A stretch of DNA of 16,201 bases, taken from contig OUQQ01000489.1 in assembly GCA_900404475.1 (NCBI GenBank), positions 4,674-20,874 of the forward strand. Direction: 5' to 3'. This stretch comes from Spongospora subterranea. Lineage: Eukaryota; Endomyxa; Phytomyxea; Plasmodiophorida; Plasmodiophoridae. A model generated the notes under the pieces. The model was not told the DNA's origin, did not search any database, and was given only the letters and a program-made list of their open reading frames with translations. The translations under genes and the position numbers were made by a program. Each line of letters opens with the position of its first letter. Positions within the stretch are counted from its first letter, which is position 1. Shown piece after piece: positions 8,454 to 16,201 of this stretch.

Positions 8454-8820
8454 TCAACCAAAATGCGACCCTGATGGAGCAGCAAGTACCTTTTGGGTCA
8501 GTTGGAAACTGGGTATCTCGGGCGCATCGGAGCATGACATGTGGGCGTTTGGTCCAGGAAGTATCCGATATGGCAAGCCACAGCCAACATAGCGGCCTTG
8601 CAGAATATTCTTGATCACGTTTGCGATCCATTTTTCCTGAACGGAGTTTAATAGTGCCTGAATGTTTTCCGCTTTGGCATGGCTCCGTCGTGGGGCAATC
8701 GAACGGCGACGAATAAAACGGCGGCGGTTCTGATGGCACACCTGTCAAGGGCGAAACTAGATTTTCGAATAGGCGATGCGTGCCGTCCAGTCGATTTAAG
8801 ATATCGTCAAGCGCGGCCAT
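8454..8820 (-). pseudogene. Possible retrotransposon gag fragment
   Basis: A minus-strand frame starting at 8820 opens with MAALDDILNRLDGTHRLFEN and continues into a Pro-rich stretch (PSEPPPFYSSP). This organisation, a short helix then a Pro-rich linker, is seen at the start of many gypsy Gag proteins. In another frame about 130 bases on, NIQALLNSVQEKWIAN (about 8620-8670) could be the start of the Gag core. Nothing decisive such as a zinc knuckle is present. It might instead be an upstream part of the Myb/SANT gene, which lies on the same strand just downstream. Confidence 0.3.
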
Positions 8821-8943
8821 GCTCAGAAAAAGAGAAGAAAAATGAAATAGGATGTGAGGATCGATTCTGCTTAACTCTAGGGTGTCTCTGTATGTCACTG
8901 TTGTCTTACCTCTGGAATTACTCGCTTAATACACTCATCAATA

Positions 8944-9162
8944 CTTTTTCTTTTGCAAAAAGTGTGTCATCCTTGGGAACAATGGTGGACAAATTCTTCG
9001 AATATACGGTACTTCCGTTCGGTTTATCTACCGCTCCTGTCTTCTTTCAGGAAATTACATGGCATTATGTGACATCATTAACAAGATTTTGCCAGTGAAA
9101 GTTGCCGTTTAACTTGTCCACCATTGTTTCAAATGATGACAAACTCTTTGCAAAAGAAAAGG
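8944..9162. repeat. Inverted repeat IR4, 49-bp arms around an RT fragment
   Basis: Left arm 8944-8992 and right arm 9114-9162 (reverse complement) share about 42 of 50 aligned bases, including CTTTTGCAAA, TTGTCAT-like and AACAATGGTGGACAA blocks. The 121-bp loop contains the reverse-transcriptase motif VLPFGL. The repeat ends about 220 bp upstream of the coiled-coil gene. Confidence 0.88.
8964..9112 (+). pseudogene. Gypsy reverse-transcriptase fragment
   Basis: The plus strand reads FFEYTVLPFGLSTAPVFFQEI at about 8995-9056, matching the conserved YTVLPFGL.NAP..FQ block of Ty3/gypsy reverse transcriptases, which copy element RNA into DNA. In the next frame MALCDIINKILP (about 9058-9095) resembles the following helix before the catalytic YLDD motif, which is missing. 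A one-base frameshift therefore separates two short pieces, and both ends of the domain are absent. It is a fragment of about 50 codons caught in the loop of IR4. Confidence 0.75.
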
Positions 9163-9379
9163 ACGAGTACTGTACAGTAATCCCAGAGAGACAAAAGACA
9201 CTTCCGACCCGAGTGAGGCCCGACCCCCACTACAAGGGTGCGGGGCCTTCCTCCTGTTCCGCTCCAGTCCAGGTCCGACCTGTGGAACAAGTGTGGGAGA
9301 ACGCGGAAAGTAAAGTCAGGTACAGTACGGTTTGGCATACAGGGAGGGACAGGGCATATTCCTATATTGTGACAGGATC
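9163..9379 (+). promoter_or_regulatory. Upstream region of the coiled-coil gene
   Basis: This gap has no coding sequence of its own. It contains a near-palindrome GTACTGTACAGTA (9168-9180) and a related GGTACAGTAC at about 9319, plus GC-rich bases around 9210-9280. It must include the promoter and leader of the gene at 9380; no clear TATA box is visible. An alternative upstream ATG at 9332 is in frame with the gene. Confidence 0.4.
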
Positions 9380-11256
9380 ATGGCGCCACAGGTCTCATTA
9401 CATGATAACAATACATCTCCATGGCAGTCACCGATCAACCCGTCCCTTTCCACCCCGACCAAACTCGATGGCTCGTTTTTGAGCATGTCGGCGGCACCAA
9501 GCTCGTCGCTGTTCTCGATATTTGCTCAGGATACGCTGCCGTTCTCTGATCAAAGCCCCATACCGCCAAAGATGTCAGCCTCTACTCCGGACGATTCATT
9601 GCGATCATCACTGTCCATTGCTCGTGCGGATTTGAACAACTCCGTTTTCCAAATCGAGCATCTCAGGAAATTCGTCATGGACCTTGAGCAAGAAAATGCT
9701 CGGTTATTGGCAACGAACAGCGAATTGAAACAGAAATCGCCACAAATCTCGTCCAGATTCCAAAATAGCATTGCCAAGGACTCAGCGAAATTCACGAGCC
9801 AAAATGATGATGTTCGAAATCACGAGCTGAAAGACCTGCGAGAAGAACTGCTTCAATGTCGCCAAGAATTACACGAAAACAAGGTCAGACATCGACTGGA
9901 AAAAATCAGTCTGGAAGCGGATAGAGATTCAAAAGCGAGAGAACTGATACGAGTCAGACAGGAATTGGAAGAGATCAATGTTGTCTATAAAGGTATTCTT
10001 CCGTTGTTGTTCTCTCGTTTTATATCACCGAAACCTGAATCCATCAGGGAAAACCAGGTGTCTTGAGCAGCTTCAAGAGCTCCATAGCAATCAATCGTTG
10101 TTGGACGGACAGAATAGGAATGCTGATCAGTCGAAACTTGTTAAACTCACTGAATATGTGTCGAAATTACGGGACGCGTTGGTCACTGTGAACGCTGCTC
10201 TTATCAAGCAGCAGGAACAATCCAAAGACCTACAGCTCGCACTTGACACTTCTGAGAAGCTTTTGGGCAAGGTTTGTATTAAGGTTTTCCTATTATGGCG
10301 TTTTGCATTTCTGATGTGCCATAGGCGTCGGAGAAGAATGATGTTTTCCAGAAAGAATTGCAATCGTCTAAAGACGAAATTGTTGAACTTTTAGCCCATA
10401 TCTCGGAATTAGAATCAAAGCGTTTACAAGCTGGTGGCGGCAGCGTTCACCAGGTTGCAAAGGATTACTCCGATGCCGTCGCTGTGCCTTCAGCGCAACC
10501 TGAGATCCAGCCAGCGAGGGCGTCGACGCCAACCGACCAGCTCAACGATGTACCGATAACTCGTGTTCTCGCATACAGGGATGTGTCCACATGCACGTTC
10601 TCCGATTCGATGGAGTCATCTATACATCCTGATGCGCTTCAAGAGAAGCTAGAGGCGCTGACTCTGCAGGTGTCGGCTGAGGTTAAACTAATGGCGTTGA
10701 CTAGGAATATCTCCTGATTTGACTGTTTAGAGGGCGTTAGTAATCGAACTGCGGAAACATATTCATGACATGGAAGAGAGGGAAAAGGAATCGGAAAAAC
10801 TTTGCGACCTTCTGCAAAGCGAAATCGAATCGTCGAAAAGAAATGCCACAAAATCATCTTGTGAATACGTGTCACATTGTGTTTTTTATCGTAAGTAACT
10901 ATTTTTATAGCTACGACTGATGCTGAGCTTGTTGACCTTTGCATGGAGGAATGCAACGAATTGAAAAAGACAAATTCACAGTTGGTCAGATACGTCCTGA
11001 ATGCTCCCTGCGTTAAATTGTTCATAGGCTCATAAAAGAATACCAAGCCATGCGAAAGGAATTATCTCGCAAATCGGAAGAGCTACATTCTCTCAGAGTC
11101 CAATTATCCCAGCGACAAACCCCTTTGCAAATTCCACTCTCGACGATCATGTCAGGCGAAGGCACATCTGACTGCAGTACAATCATGAATTGCTCTGGCG
11201 ATGATCGAATAACTCTGTTTTCCTCCTCAGTTTCATCACCCATTCTCAGGAAATAG
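9380..11256 (+). CDS. Coiled-coil protein of unknown function, 6 exons, 540 aa
   Basis: I do not recognise this protein. Exons: 9380-9992, 10048-10271, 10325-10681, 10731-10860, 10911-10980, 11028-11256; the introns are 55, 53, 49, 50 and 47 nt, all GT..AG, and total exon length is divisible by three. The N-terminal 85 residues are Ser/Pro-rich and probably disordered. From about residue 90 the protein is rich in heptad-like Glu/Lys/Leu/Gln stretches, such as VFQIEHLRKFVMDLEQENAR, DLREELLQCRQELHENK, LVKLTEYVSKLRDAL, LRKHIHDMEEREKESEKL and LIKEYQAMRKELSRKSEEL, broken by a Ser/Pro/Thr-rich segment around residues 315-375. The tail is Ser/Thr-rich. No membrane segment or catalytic motif is visible. 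A structural or scaffold role at cytoskeleton, spindle pole or septum would fit, but that is inference. An in-frame ATG at 9332 could add 16 residues. The exon 4 donor (GTGAAT at 10861) was chosen for length and frame. Confidence 0.82.
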
Positions 11257-12060
11257 TAGAGCACATATCTTCTGTTCATTAATATATTTACAACAATCGA
11301 GTCAATTTTGTTCTCGCTATGTTTGACTCATTAGTAATCCCCACATGATCCATATCATCAGGCTGGAACTGCCTTTTCTTAAGGCAACAGGCCTAGAAGC
11401 ACCTTACGTGCCTCTATCGCTTGTGCTGCACGCATTAGCATGCAAAATGCTTCTTGGTCGCCCGATACCGAATTCAGGGTCTAAAACAATTACAATTTGC
11501 AGCGCTCCGCTTACCTCACGTGGCCCTGCCACCTCACCCCAAATCGGGCATCTGTGCTGCCAACGCTCTAGCAACCTCATATATAAATGTGATCTTATAC
11601 ATGAATACGGGCGTTGCATAAATTTCGGTTGCTGGTATAGTCTGGAACATTCAGTTAATTATCGTTATTATAGTCTATTGGTGAATTGGGTTGTTGGAAG
11701 CGCCCGATTCTACAGAAGCTATGCACTTTTCTTGCTGTACCTACGGGGCCGAATGAAGGCTCCGAGAGTCGTTGGGGAAATTTAACGGTTTTCGAAAAAC
11801 AAAAAGTAGGAAGAAGCACCAACGAAGGCGGGACACCCGATTTTTCGAAATGTCAAACACAGCTGTCCTCACAGTTTTATGACGATGATCAAAGTAGCGC
11901 CTTGCCAAATTTCATTCGGCAACTCAACTCTCTCTGTCTGCAGAAACACCAAGAACAATTCGCTTATGTTTGATGGTTCGGAAATCGTTTGAACTTAGAT
12001 GGGGTTCATGGACTATCTTAGAGCGTCAATATCCTCAGACTGCCATTGGAGTCAGTGATG
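11257..12060. other. Intergenic; possible decayed coding pieces
   Basis: 11257-11340 is AT-rich and probably the 3' region of the coiled-coil gene. At about 11395-11470 a plus-strand frame reads STLRASIACAARISMQNASW and then SPDTEF; one frame over, at about 11478-11600, it continues KQLQFAALRLPHVALPPHPK and on to NVILYMNTG before a stop. A further frame at 11686-11973 ends in a hydrophilic stretch (DFSKCQTQLSSQFYDDDQ). These look like pieces of a frameshifted gene or an unusual spliced gene, but no splice pattern joined them convincingly and I know no family match. Confidence 0.35.
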
Positions 12061-12441
12061 GACTGGCGCTGGTGGTGTATGGCCACGATGTTCTTGTTGG
12101 TGACTATTGGTTGGGTTCGCGGCCCTATAATGCATGACTAGGGTCCAGTCATGGAATGGTGTCGATGGAGTTTACGTTAGACGGTGATGATGTCGTGTCG
12201 TTATGCATCAGCGTATGGTCCACGACTGGATTCAGTGCGTGGATTGGGGCTGATGGCGTATCGTACGATGTTCATGTTGTCACCTATCGGTTGAGTTCGC
12301 AGCCCTACTGATGCATGGTTGAGCCAGTCATGACGGTGCCGATGGAGTATACGTTAGATGGTGATGATGTATTGTATCGTTATGCATTCCAGTGTTTCTA
12401 TTGGGGGGTGATGGAGTACACGGCCGATGGTGATGATGTAG
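12061..12441. repeat. Degenerate tandem repeats upstream of the zinc-finger gene
   Basis: A unit of about 174 bp occurs at roughly 12062-12235 and again at 12236-12400. Shared blocks are the CGATGTTC.TGTTG stretch, TTGGGTTCGC.GCCCTA, CCAGTCATG and GATGGAGT.TACGTTAGA followed by GGTGATGATGT. A shortened third copy of the last block (GATGGAGTACACGGCCGATG, about 12410-12440) lies 70 bp further on. Copies differ at many positions, so this is an old minisatellite-like array. The open frame through it (12315-12542) simply reflects the repeat. Confidence 0.8.
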
Positions 12442-12482
12442 TATCGTTACGACACTCACGTCTAACCATGACTGGTTCATGT

Positions 12483-12489
12483 TATAAAA
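12483..12489 (+). promoter_or_regulatory. Candidate TATA box for the zinc-finger gene
   Basis: TATAAAA at 12483-12489 stands 78 bases before the start codon at 12567, a plausible distance for a fungal core promoter with a short leader. It lies just after the tandem-repeat array. Only position and sequence support it. Confidence 0.5.
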
Positions 12490-12566
12490 GACTATATCCC
12501 TTTCCCACTTATCATCACGAACCCACATTGACTTTAATATAAAGCGGACGCCACATCGCTATTATC

Positions 12567-13392
12567 ATGATAACGTCTTTATCCCCAATTAGTGCACCAG
12601 CGAGGGTCATTCATCATGACCCTGTTGTTTGCGTTTGCGGATGCCAACTACTGTCCAGGCTCGAATTGGTGGCCCACGTAATGCTTGAACACGGCCAAGT
12701 AGCCACACCTAAGCTTCAAATTCTGCACCCTAAGCCGATTCGATATCTGGTTGCGTCGCGGATGAACTCAGTTCCAATCGTGCCAGGCCAGTTTCCTGCA
12801 GAGAATCAATGTCAAGTTTGTTTAAAGGAATTCTCAAGTCGCAGCGTCTTGCATACACATGAGCTCATCCACACTGGAGCAAAACCGCATACCTGCGGTC
12901 AATGTGGACGAGGATTCACTCAACGTGGCTCTCTGAATACTCACATGTATGGTCATCGACTCATCACAAAACAGAAGATCGCTAACTGCTAGGTAGGAGA
13001 ATACATTTAGGCCTAAGACCTTTTTCGTGTACCATTTGCGGGCGAGCCTTTTCTAGGCGGCTGACTCTTGAAAGGCATCTGCAAACTCATACAGGTATGT
13101 GAACGAGCGCTGTCAGACCATATCGTGAAATTCAGCCATAACAGGAGCGAAACCATATCGATGCCCTGTTTGCGCAAAAGGAATGACAAGGAAACACGTT
13201 TTGAAGGAGCACATGAGAGCGTGCCATTGCGACATCGCTCCATTTCAATGTATCGGTTGTAAAATGGACGTATTTGATGTGGCCTTGCTTGGACAAGTGG
13301 TGTCAAACTATCCCGAAACAGAAGTCTTTCCCGGCCAATCACTGTTTAACGGTCTATGCATCAAGTGCAGTCCTCCAAATGAAGATAATTAA
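12567..13392 (+). CDS. C2H2 zinc-finger protein, 3 exons, 241 aa
   Basis: Probably a nuclear DNA-binding protein, likely a transcription factor. Exons: 12567-12946, 12997-13094, 13145-13392. Both introns are 50 nt: GTATGG..GTAG, with a GCTAAC branch site, and GTATGT..ACAG. Four good C2H2 fingers follow in tandem: C82/C85/H98/H102, C110/C113/H126/H130, C138/C141/H154/H158 and C166/C169/H182/H187. The linkers are TGAKPH, LGLRPF and TGAKPY, close to the classical TGEKPY. The first intron splits finger 2 between its two His residues (HM|RIH), and removing it restores exact spacing, which strongly supports that acceptor. An atypical finger may lie at C22/C24/H37/H42, and a Cys-containing tail (CIGCK, CIKC) follows finger 4. 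The target genes are unknown. It converges with the RING gene, with 73 bp between stop codons. Confidence 0.88.
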
Positions 13393-13465
13393 TCATACTT
13401 TTGGGCTTATTAGATAATATGTTAGGGCTTGCTAAGATAATGTAAGAGCCATGTGAACATATTAT

Positions 13466-15167
13466 CTATGTTCTTGGAAGACCCTGTTTAAGCATCGTTC
13501 TGATGTCAGCCGTCCTAGCAGAAGAATTGATTTTGACATCCTTCCGGAAGGGTGTTTTGACCCTCCATGATGGGAGCACTGATCGCTTCGATACTGAACT
13601 GCCAATTCCATTTGACCCAATGTGTCCATGGGATACACCACTGCATCCATGTTAGATTCCTTCAGCGTTTGGCACTTGCATAGCATGATACCTACATGGA
13701 TAAGTTTTTCGGTAATGAAAAGGACAGCAAATCACGGTTTTCATCGTGGCTGATTGGAATTGAATCGGTACGCTGAGGCGCTTTCAGTTGTCGCCTACTC
13801 TCCGAATCATCAGTCGAAGTCCTGGTTTTGCCATGGGTCACATTGTCCATAAGAAGGCTAACAGTACATCCTACCGATAGAACGTTTTCGCCAGCGCATG
13901 AGCTGAAAATAACGATTTTAGGAATTCGTACAGCCAGAGGTAGATAATCCTACATTTATGCCGTTTCGTAAAACTTTCGGAAATAGGTGGAACATCGTCA
14001 GCGATAGTTAGATCGACACAATCTTCGTCTTCAGTTGAACCATTTTGATATTGCGCTGCTGATGCAATTTGCGGTCCTGATTGAAATTGTTGTAATTCTA
14101 CACGCAAAACTTCATTTTCCCTTTCCAGGCGCGAGACTGTGCAGGTCATTAGATATTTAACAATCATTGATGTTCTATTTACCTTTCTCTTTGTAAACTG
14201 AAGCTTCCTGGGTCAAATTGCTTCCTCGTTTTTTCAACCTGAGAACCTCGTTAAATATTATTTCTTCGAAGAGTGATGACCAATACTCGTGGTATAAATT
14301 AGATGTGTAGGACAACTGTTTCAAAATGAATTTCCATCGAACCTCCGCAGGCATGCTTCTACATTGCCTCTCTATTACGGATACATCCAATTTGGGATTC
14401 GAAGCACCGCCATCTTGGTTGTTCACCGCGTCCTGTCCAAACATGGGTCGACTGATTTCGCGCAAAACTCAATGATTCAACTGCTAACATGAATCGCAAG
14501 CTTGGAACGCAATTGAAAGATTTGGTTGTGCAGTACAGTCAATTCCTTGGAATGTTGTGTGGAAGCTTCTGACAGTTGTTCTTGGATCTTAATCATTGAT
14601 AGAGAAACGGCACTCAGCAACATACAAAAATGCAGTATCACAATGTACCTCGATTAATCGAAGTTTAGCGACATGAGATTCTGATAAATGTCGCTGCTGG
14701 TCGAGTTCCATTAATCGCTTTGCTTGAGCTAACGCGTTTACTTCGTTCTCTTTCTCAGCAATCTTGCTGTGATAATGCGATAATTTCTCTCGATATTCTT
14801 TCTGTGAGAGTATGTAGGACCTATCTCCGAAGAGCGTGAGTGAAATCAGCTTACAATTTCAGCAACAAGCCTTTCGTCGCAGTTCACACCACTCGTTTTG
14901 GTTGACGACAGCGGATCAGACGAACTAAATGACAAATCTAGGAATATGTTTCTGATATGGCTCCTGTGTACCGGTTGTTTACACAATGGGCAGACTTGTT
15001 TATGCTGTATCCATTGGAGAACACTATGAACCACGAATTGAACAGATGCTAGCCATTGGCAAATCCACAACTGCGACTAACCAAATGGAATGATACACAT
15101 GACCACATTTCAGCACGGCTAAGTCAGAGACCATAACTGATATACAAATGCTGCATTCTGGCGCCAT
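13466..15167 (-). CDS. RING-H2/coiled-coil E3 ubiquitin ligase, TRAIP-like, 9 exons, 422 aa
   Basis: TRAIP-type ligases ubiquitinate replication-fork proteins and act in genome stability; that role here is inferred from architecture. Exons in coding order: 15167-15082, 15023-14855, 14801-14649, 14587-14489, 14432-14183, 14136-13954, 13902-13875, 13821-13696, 13640-13466. The introns are 46-61 nt and the frame stays open throughout. The RING-H2 finger sits at the extreme N-terminus: C5-x2-C8-x12-C21-x-H23-x2-H26-x2-C29-x10-C40-x2-C43. Intron 1 splits the codon of C29 (TG|T), so the finger exists only after splicing. Coiled coil follows at about 86-165 (KEYREKLSHYHSKIAEKENE onward) and again at about 253-270 (VSRLERENEVLRVELQQF), then a basic, Ser-rich tail. 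Length and layout match TRAIP (RING, coiled coils, basic tail). Least certain are intron 6 (13903-13953, 51 nt, no stop inside) and the 28-nt exon 7. Confidence 0.86.
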
Positions 15168-16036
15168 GCCTCTAGTCAACAAAACGAACACCGTCGGAAG
15201 GTCCTGGGCACATGAAAAGCAAAGCTGGAGATGAGGGGACCCCCAACTTGAATCAGGCCGGGTATGCGTTTACGCCAGGGATTAGGCCGATCAGGCTACA
15301 GGAGCAAGCGCGCCAGCATGGCAGCAGCCCGCCTGACTGCCCGACAGCAGCAGACGCGTGCGTCAGGGTATCATACACTTCACGGTCCACAATACATTCA
15401 GCCAGCCATCAGCCGTCTGGTCCAGTACGGCTGTACATCAGCAATAGGACTTCAGGCAATGGGTTGGGGTTAGACGTTTGGGACAGAATTCTGATTCCAG
15501 ATCACGGTCGATTTTTTTCATGACCCTGCCGGCTCCGGTGACGATGGCACCCGCCTTGCGCCTACTGTCAATGCGCATAAGGAGAGTCAAAATACATGGT
15601 TCCAGGACGACCTTGACTAAAGATATAATCTGTCAATACAACGTTTTGCTCATTTTCCAGCCGTGGTCGTTTAACCATCCATGGGTAATTGTGTCATATT
15701 CGCCGCATTGCGTGTCGGGTGGAAAACTGATTACGAAGTGATGGAGGATGTATTAGAAGTATGAACTCAGTCGATGGCTCGGCCGGGGGTTGTGTTGAGA
15801 CGATGCGTTCCGGTAAAATGGACTTCAATGCTTTCACCCAATTGAGCCAAAACACGATTGTGGTGACATCACCCGGTTTAGTGACATGAGTCATTAAATC
15901 AACGAGCGCGGCTGAGTCTTGATGAACTATTGTCATTTGATTATATTATAGACAAATACATTAGGCTCCTACTCAAACTCTCGCTCCTAACGCAACATTC
16001 CGCTACACATAATCGAAACTTTCGAATCTTGGAGCG
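15168..16036. other. Intergenic region
   Basis: No gene is established. 15210-15480 is GC-richer, with open frames that look accidental. A short plus-strand stretch at about 15504-15617 reads VDFFHDPAGSGDDGTRLAPT and on to a stop; it follows a possible acceptor (TTCCAG) and could be a terminal exon, but no upstream exon could be joined. On the minus strand 15694-15936 is open without recognisable motifs. The first 150 bases should hold the promoter of the RING gene, and the last 100 the leader of the frame at 16037. Confidence 0.45.
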
Positions 16037-16201
16037 ATGAAAACAGAATCGGCGTACGACGAGACCCCCAGTATACAAGAACAACTGGCGAGCATGCGGG
16101 CAGAGCAGGAGCGGCTCTGCCAGGTTATAGAGGCGCTTACAAAGCGACTACTACCGGCACCCTCGGAAGCGGCCGCGGTTCAGGTGGTGGAGGCAGAGCC
16201 A
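16037..16201 (+). CDS. Start of a Gag-like or coiled-coil protein, cut by the window end
   Basis: ATG at 16037 opens a frame of 55 codons that runs off the window. It begins MKTESAYDETPSIQEQLASM and continues with a Glu/Gln/Arg/Leu-rich amphipathic stretch (RAEQERLCQVIEALTKRLL), then a Pro/Ala-rich linker (PAPSEAAAVQVVEAEP). A short coiled coil followed by a Pro/Ala-rich linker is typical of the N-terminus of gypsy Gag proteins, and this locus is rich in such elements; it could equally be a host protein. No LTR was recognised upstream. Confidence 0.4.
   Translation, partial: MKTESAYDETPSIQEQLASMRAEQERLCQVIEALTKRLLPAPSEAAAVQVVEAEP

Noticed and set aside
8203..8898. A 231-residue minus-strand open frame taken as one protein
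   Set aside because: Only its start (possible Gag) and end (Myb/SANT piece) look like coding sequence. The middle has no motif, so it is more likely a chance fusion of two remnants.
10891..10910. A 20-nt intron GTAAGT..ATAG in the coiled-coil gene, which also keeps the frame
   Set aside because: Too short for the other introns here (46-61 nt). A 50-nt intron with donor GTGAAT at 10861 uses the same acceptor, keeps the same frame and fits the size range.
12315..12542. Small open frame in the tandem-repeat array
   Set aside because: The frame is open because the repeat unit itself is stop-poor; no independent start context or motif.
13871..14167. End of the RING gene at the stop at 13871
   Set aside because: A 53-nt intron (13822-13874) and a 55-nt intron with a CTAAC branch site (13641-13695) join two further open exons in frame, bringing the protein to 422 aa, closer to TRAIP length.
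15200..16036. An LTR in front of the Gag-like frame at 16037
   Set aside because: No matching copy within the window, no clear TG..CA ends and no primer-binding site complementary to a tRNA 3' end could be seen.
1..16201. CRISPR array, rRNA, tRNA or bacterial operon
   Set aside because: No regularly spaced repeats, no cloverleaf or rRNA sequence was seen, and the genes are spliced, so the window is eukaryotic.

Overview
The window looks like nuclear DNA of a fungus. The four intact genes are cut by small GT..AG introns, almost all 46-61 nt, several with a CTAAC- or CTGAA-like branch site. Gene content (GT61 glycosyltransferase, TRAIP-like RING ligase, C2H2 zinc-finger protein, coiled-coil protein) and mobile elements (chromodomain Ty3/gypsy, PIF/Harbinger with a Myb/SANT partner) also fit a fungus. 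The intron density suggests a basidiomycete or a chytrid; the sequence alone does not decide between them.

Layout. 1-4090 is a graveyard of Ty3/gypsy retrotransposons: a gag zinc knuckle and an aspartic protease on the plus strand, a second protease copy inverted next to the first (a 213-bp inverted repeat), unresolved sequence, then integrase and chromodomain on the minus strand. 4742-6403 (+) is a three-exon GT61 gene. 6846-8320 is a broken PIF/Harbinger element: transposase on plus, Myb/SANT-like protein on minus, with two inverted duplications of transposase sequence, one of them a 44-bp perfect palindrome. 8454-9162 holds a possible gag fragment (-) and a short reverse-transcriptase fragment (+) inside another inverted repeat. 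9380-11256 (+) is a six-exon coiled-coil gene of unknown function. 11257-12566 has no clear gene but carries degenerate tandem repeats. 12567-13392 (+) is a three-exon C2H2 zinc-finger gene, and 13466-15167 (-) is a nine-exon TRAIP-like RING ubiquitin ligase; these two converge with 73 bp between stop codons. 15168-16036 is intergenic. A reading frame with a gag-like coiled-coil start begins at 16037 and runs off the end.

The four spliced models were built by eye. Each keeps one open frame through all exons, and total exon length is divisible by three (519, 540, 241 and 422 aa). The host genes do not form a pathway: GT61 should act in the secretory system, the RING and zinc-finger proteins in the nucleus. 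The most unusual property is structural: four separate inverted repeats in 16 kb, at least three of them made from transposon coding sequence, as if hairpin-forming rearrangements recur here or are kept as sources of double-stranded RNA. I found no convincing new multi-gene system.
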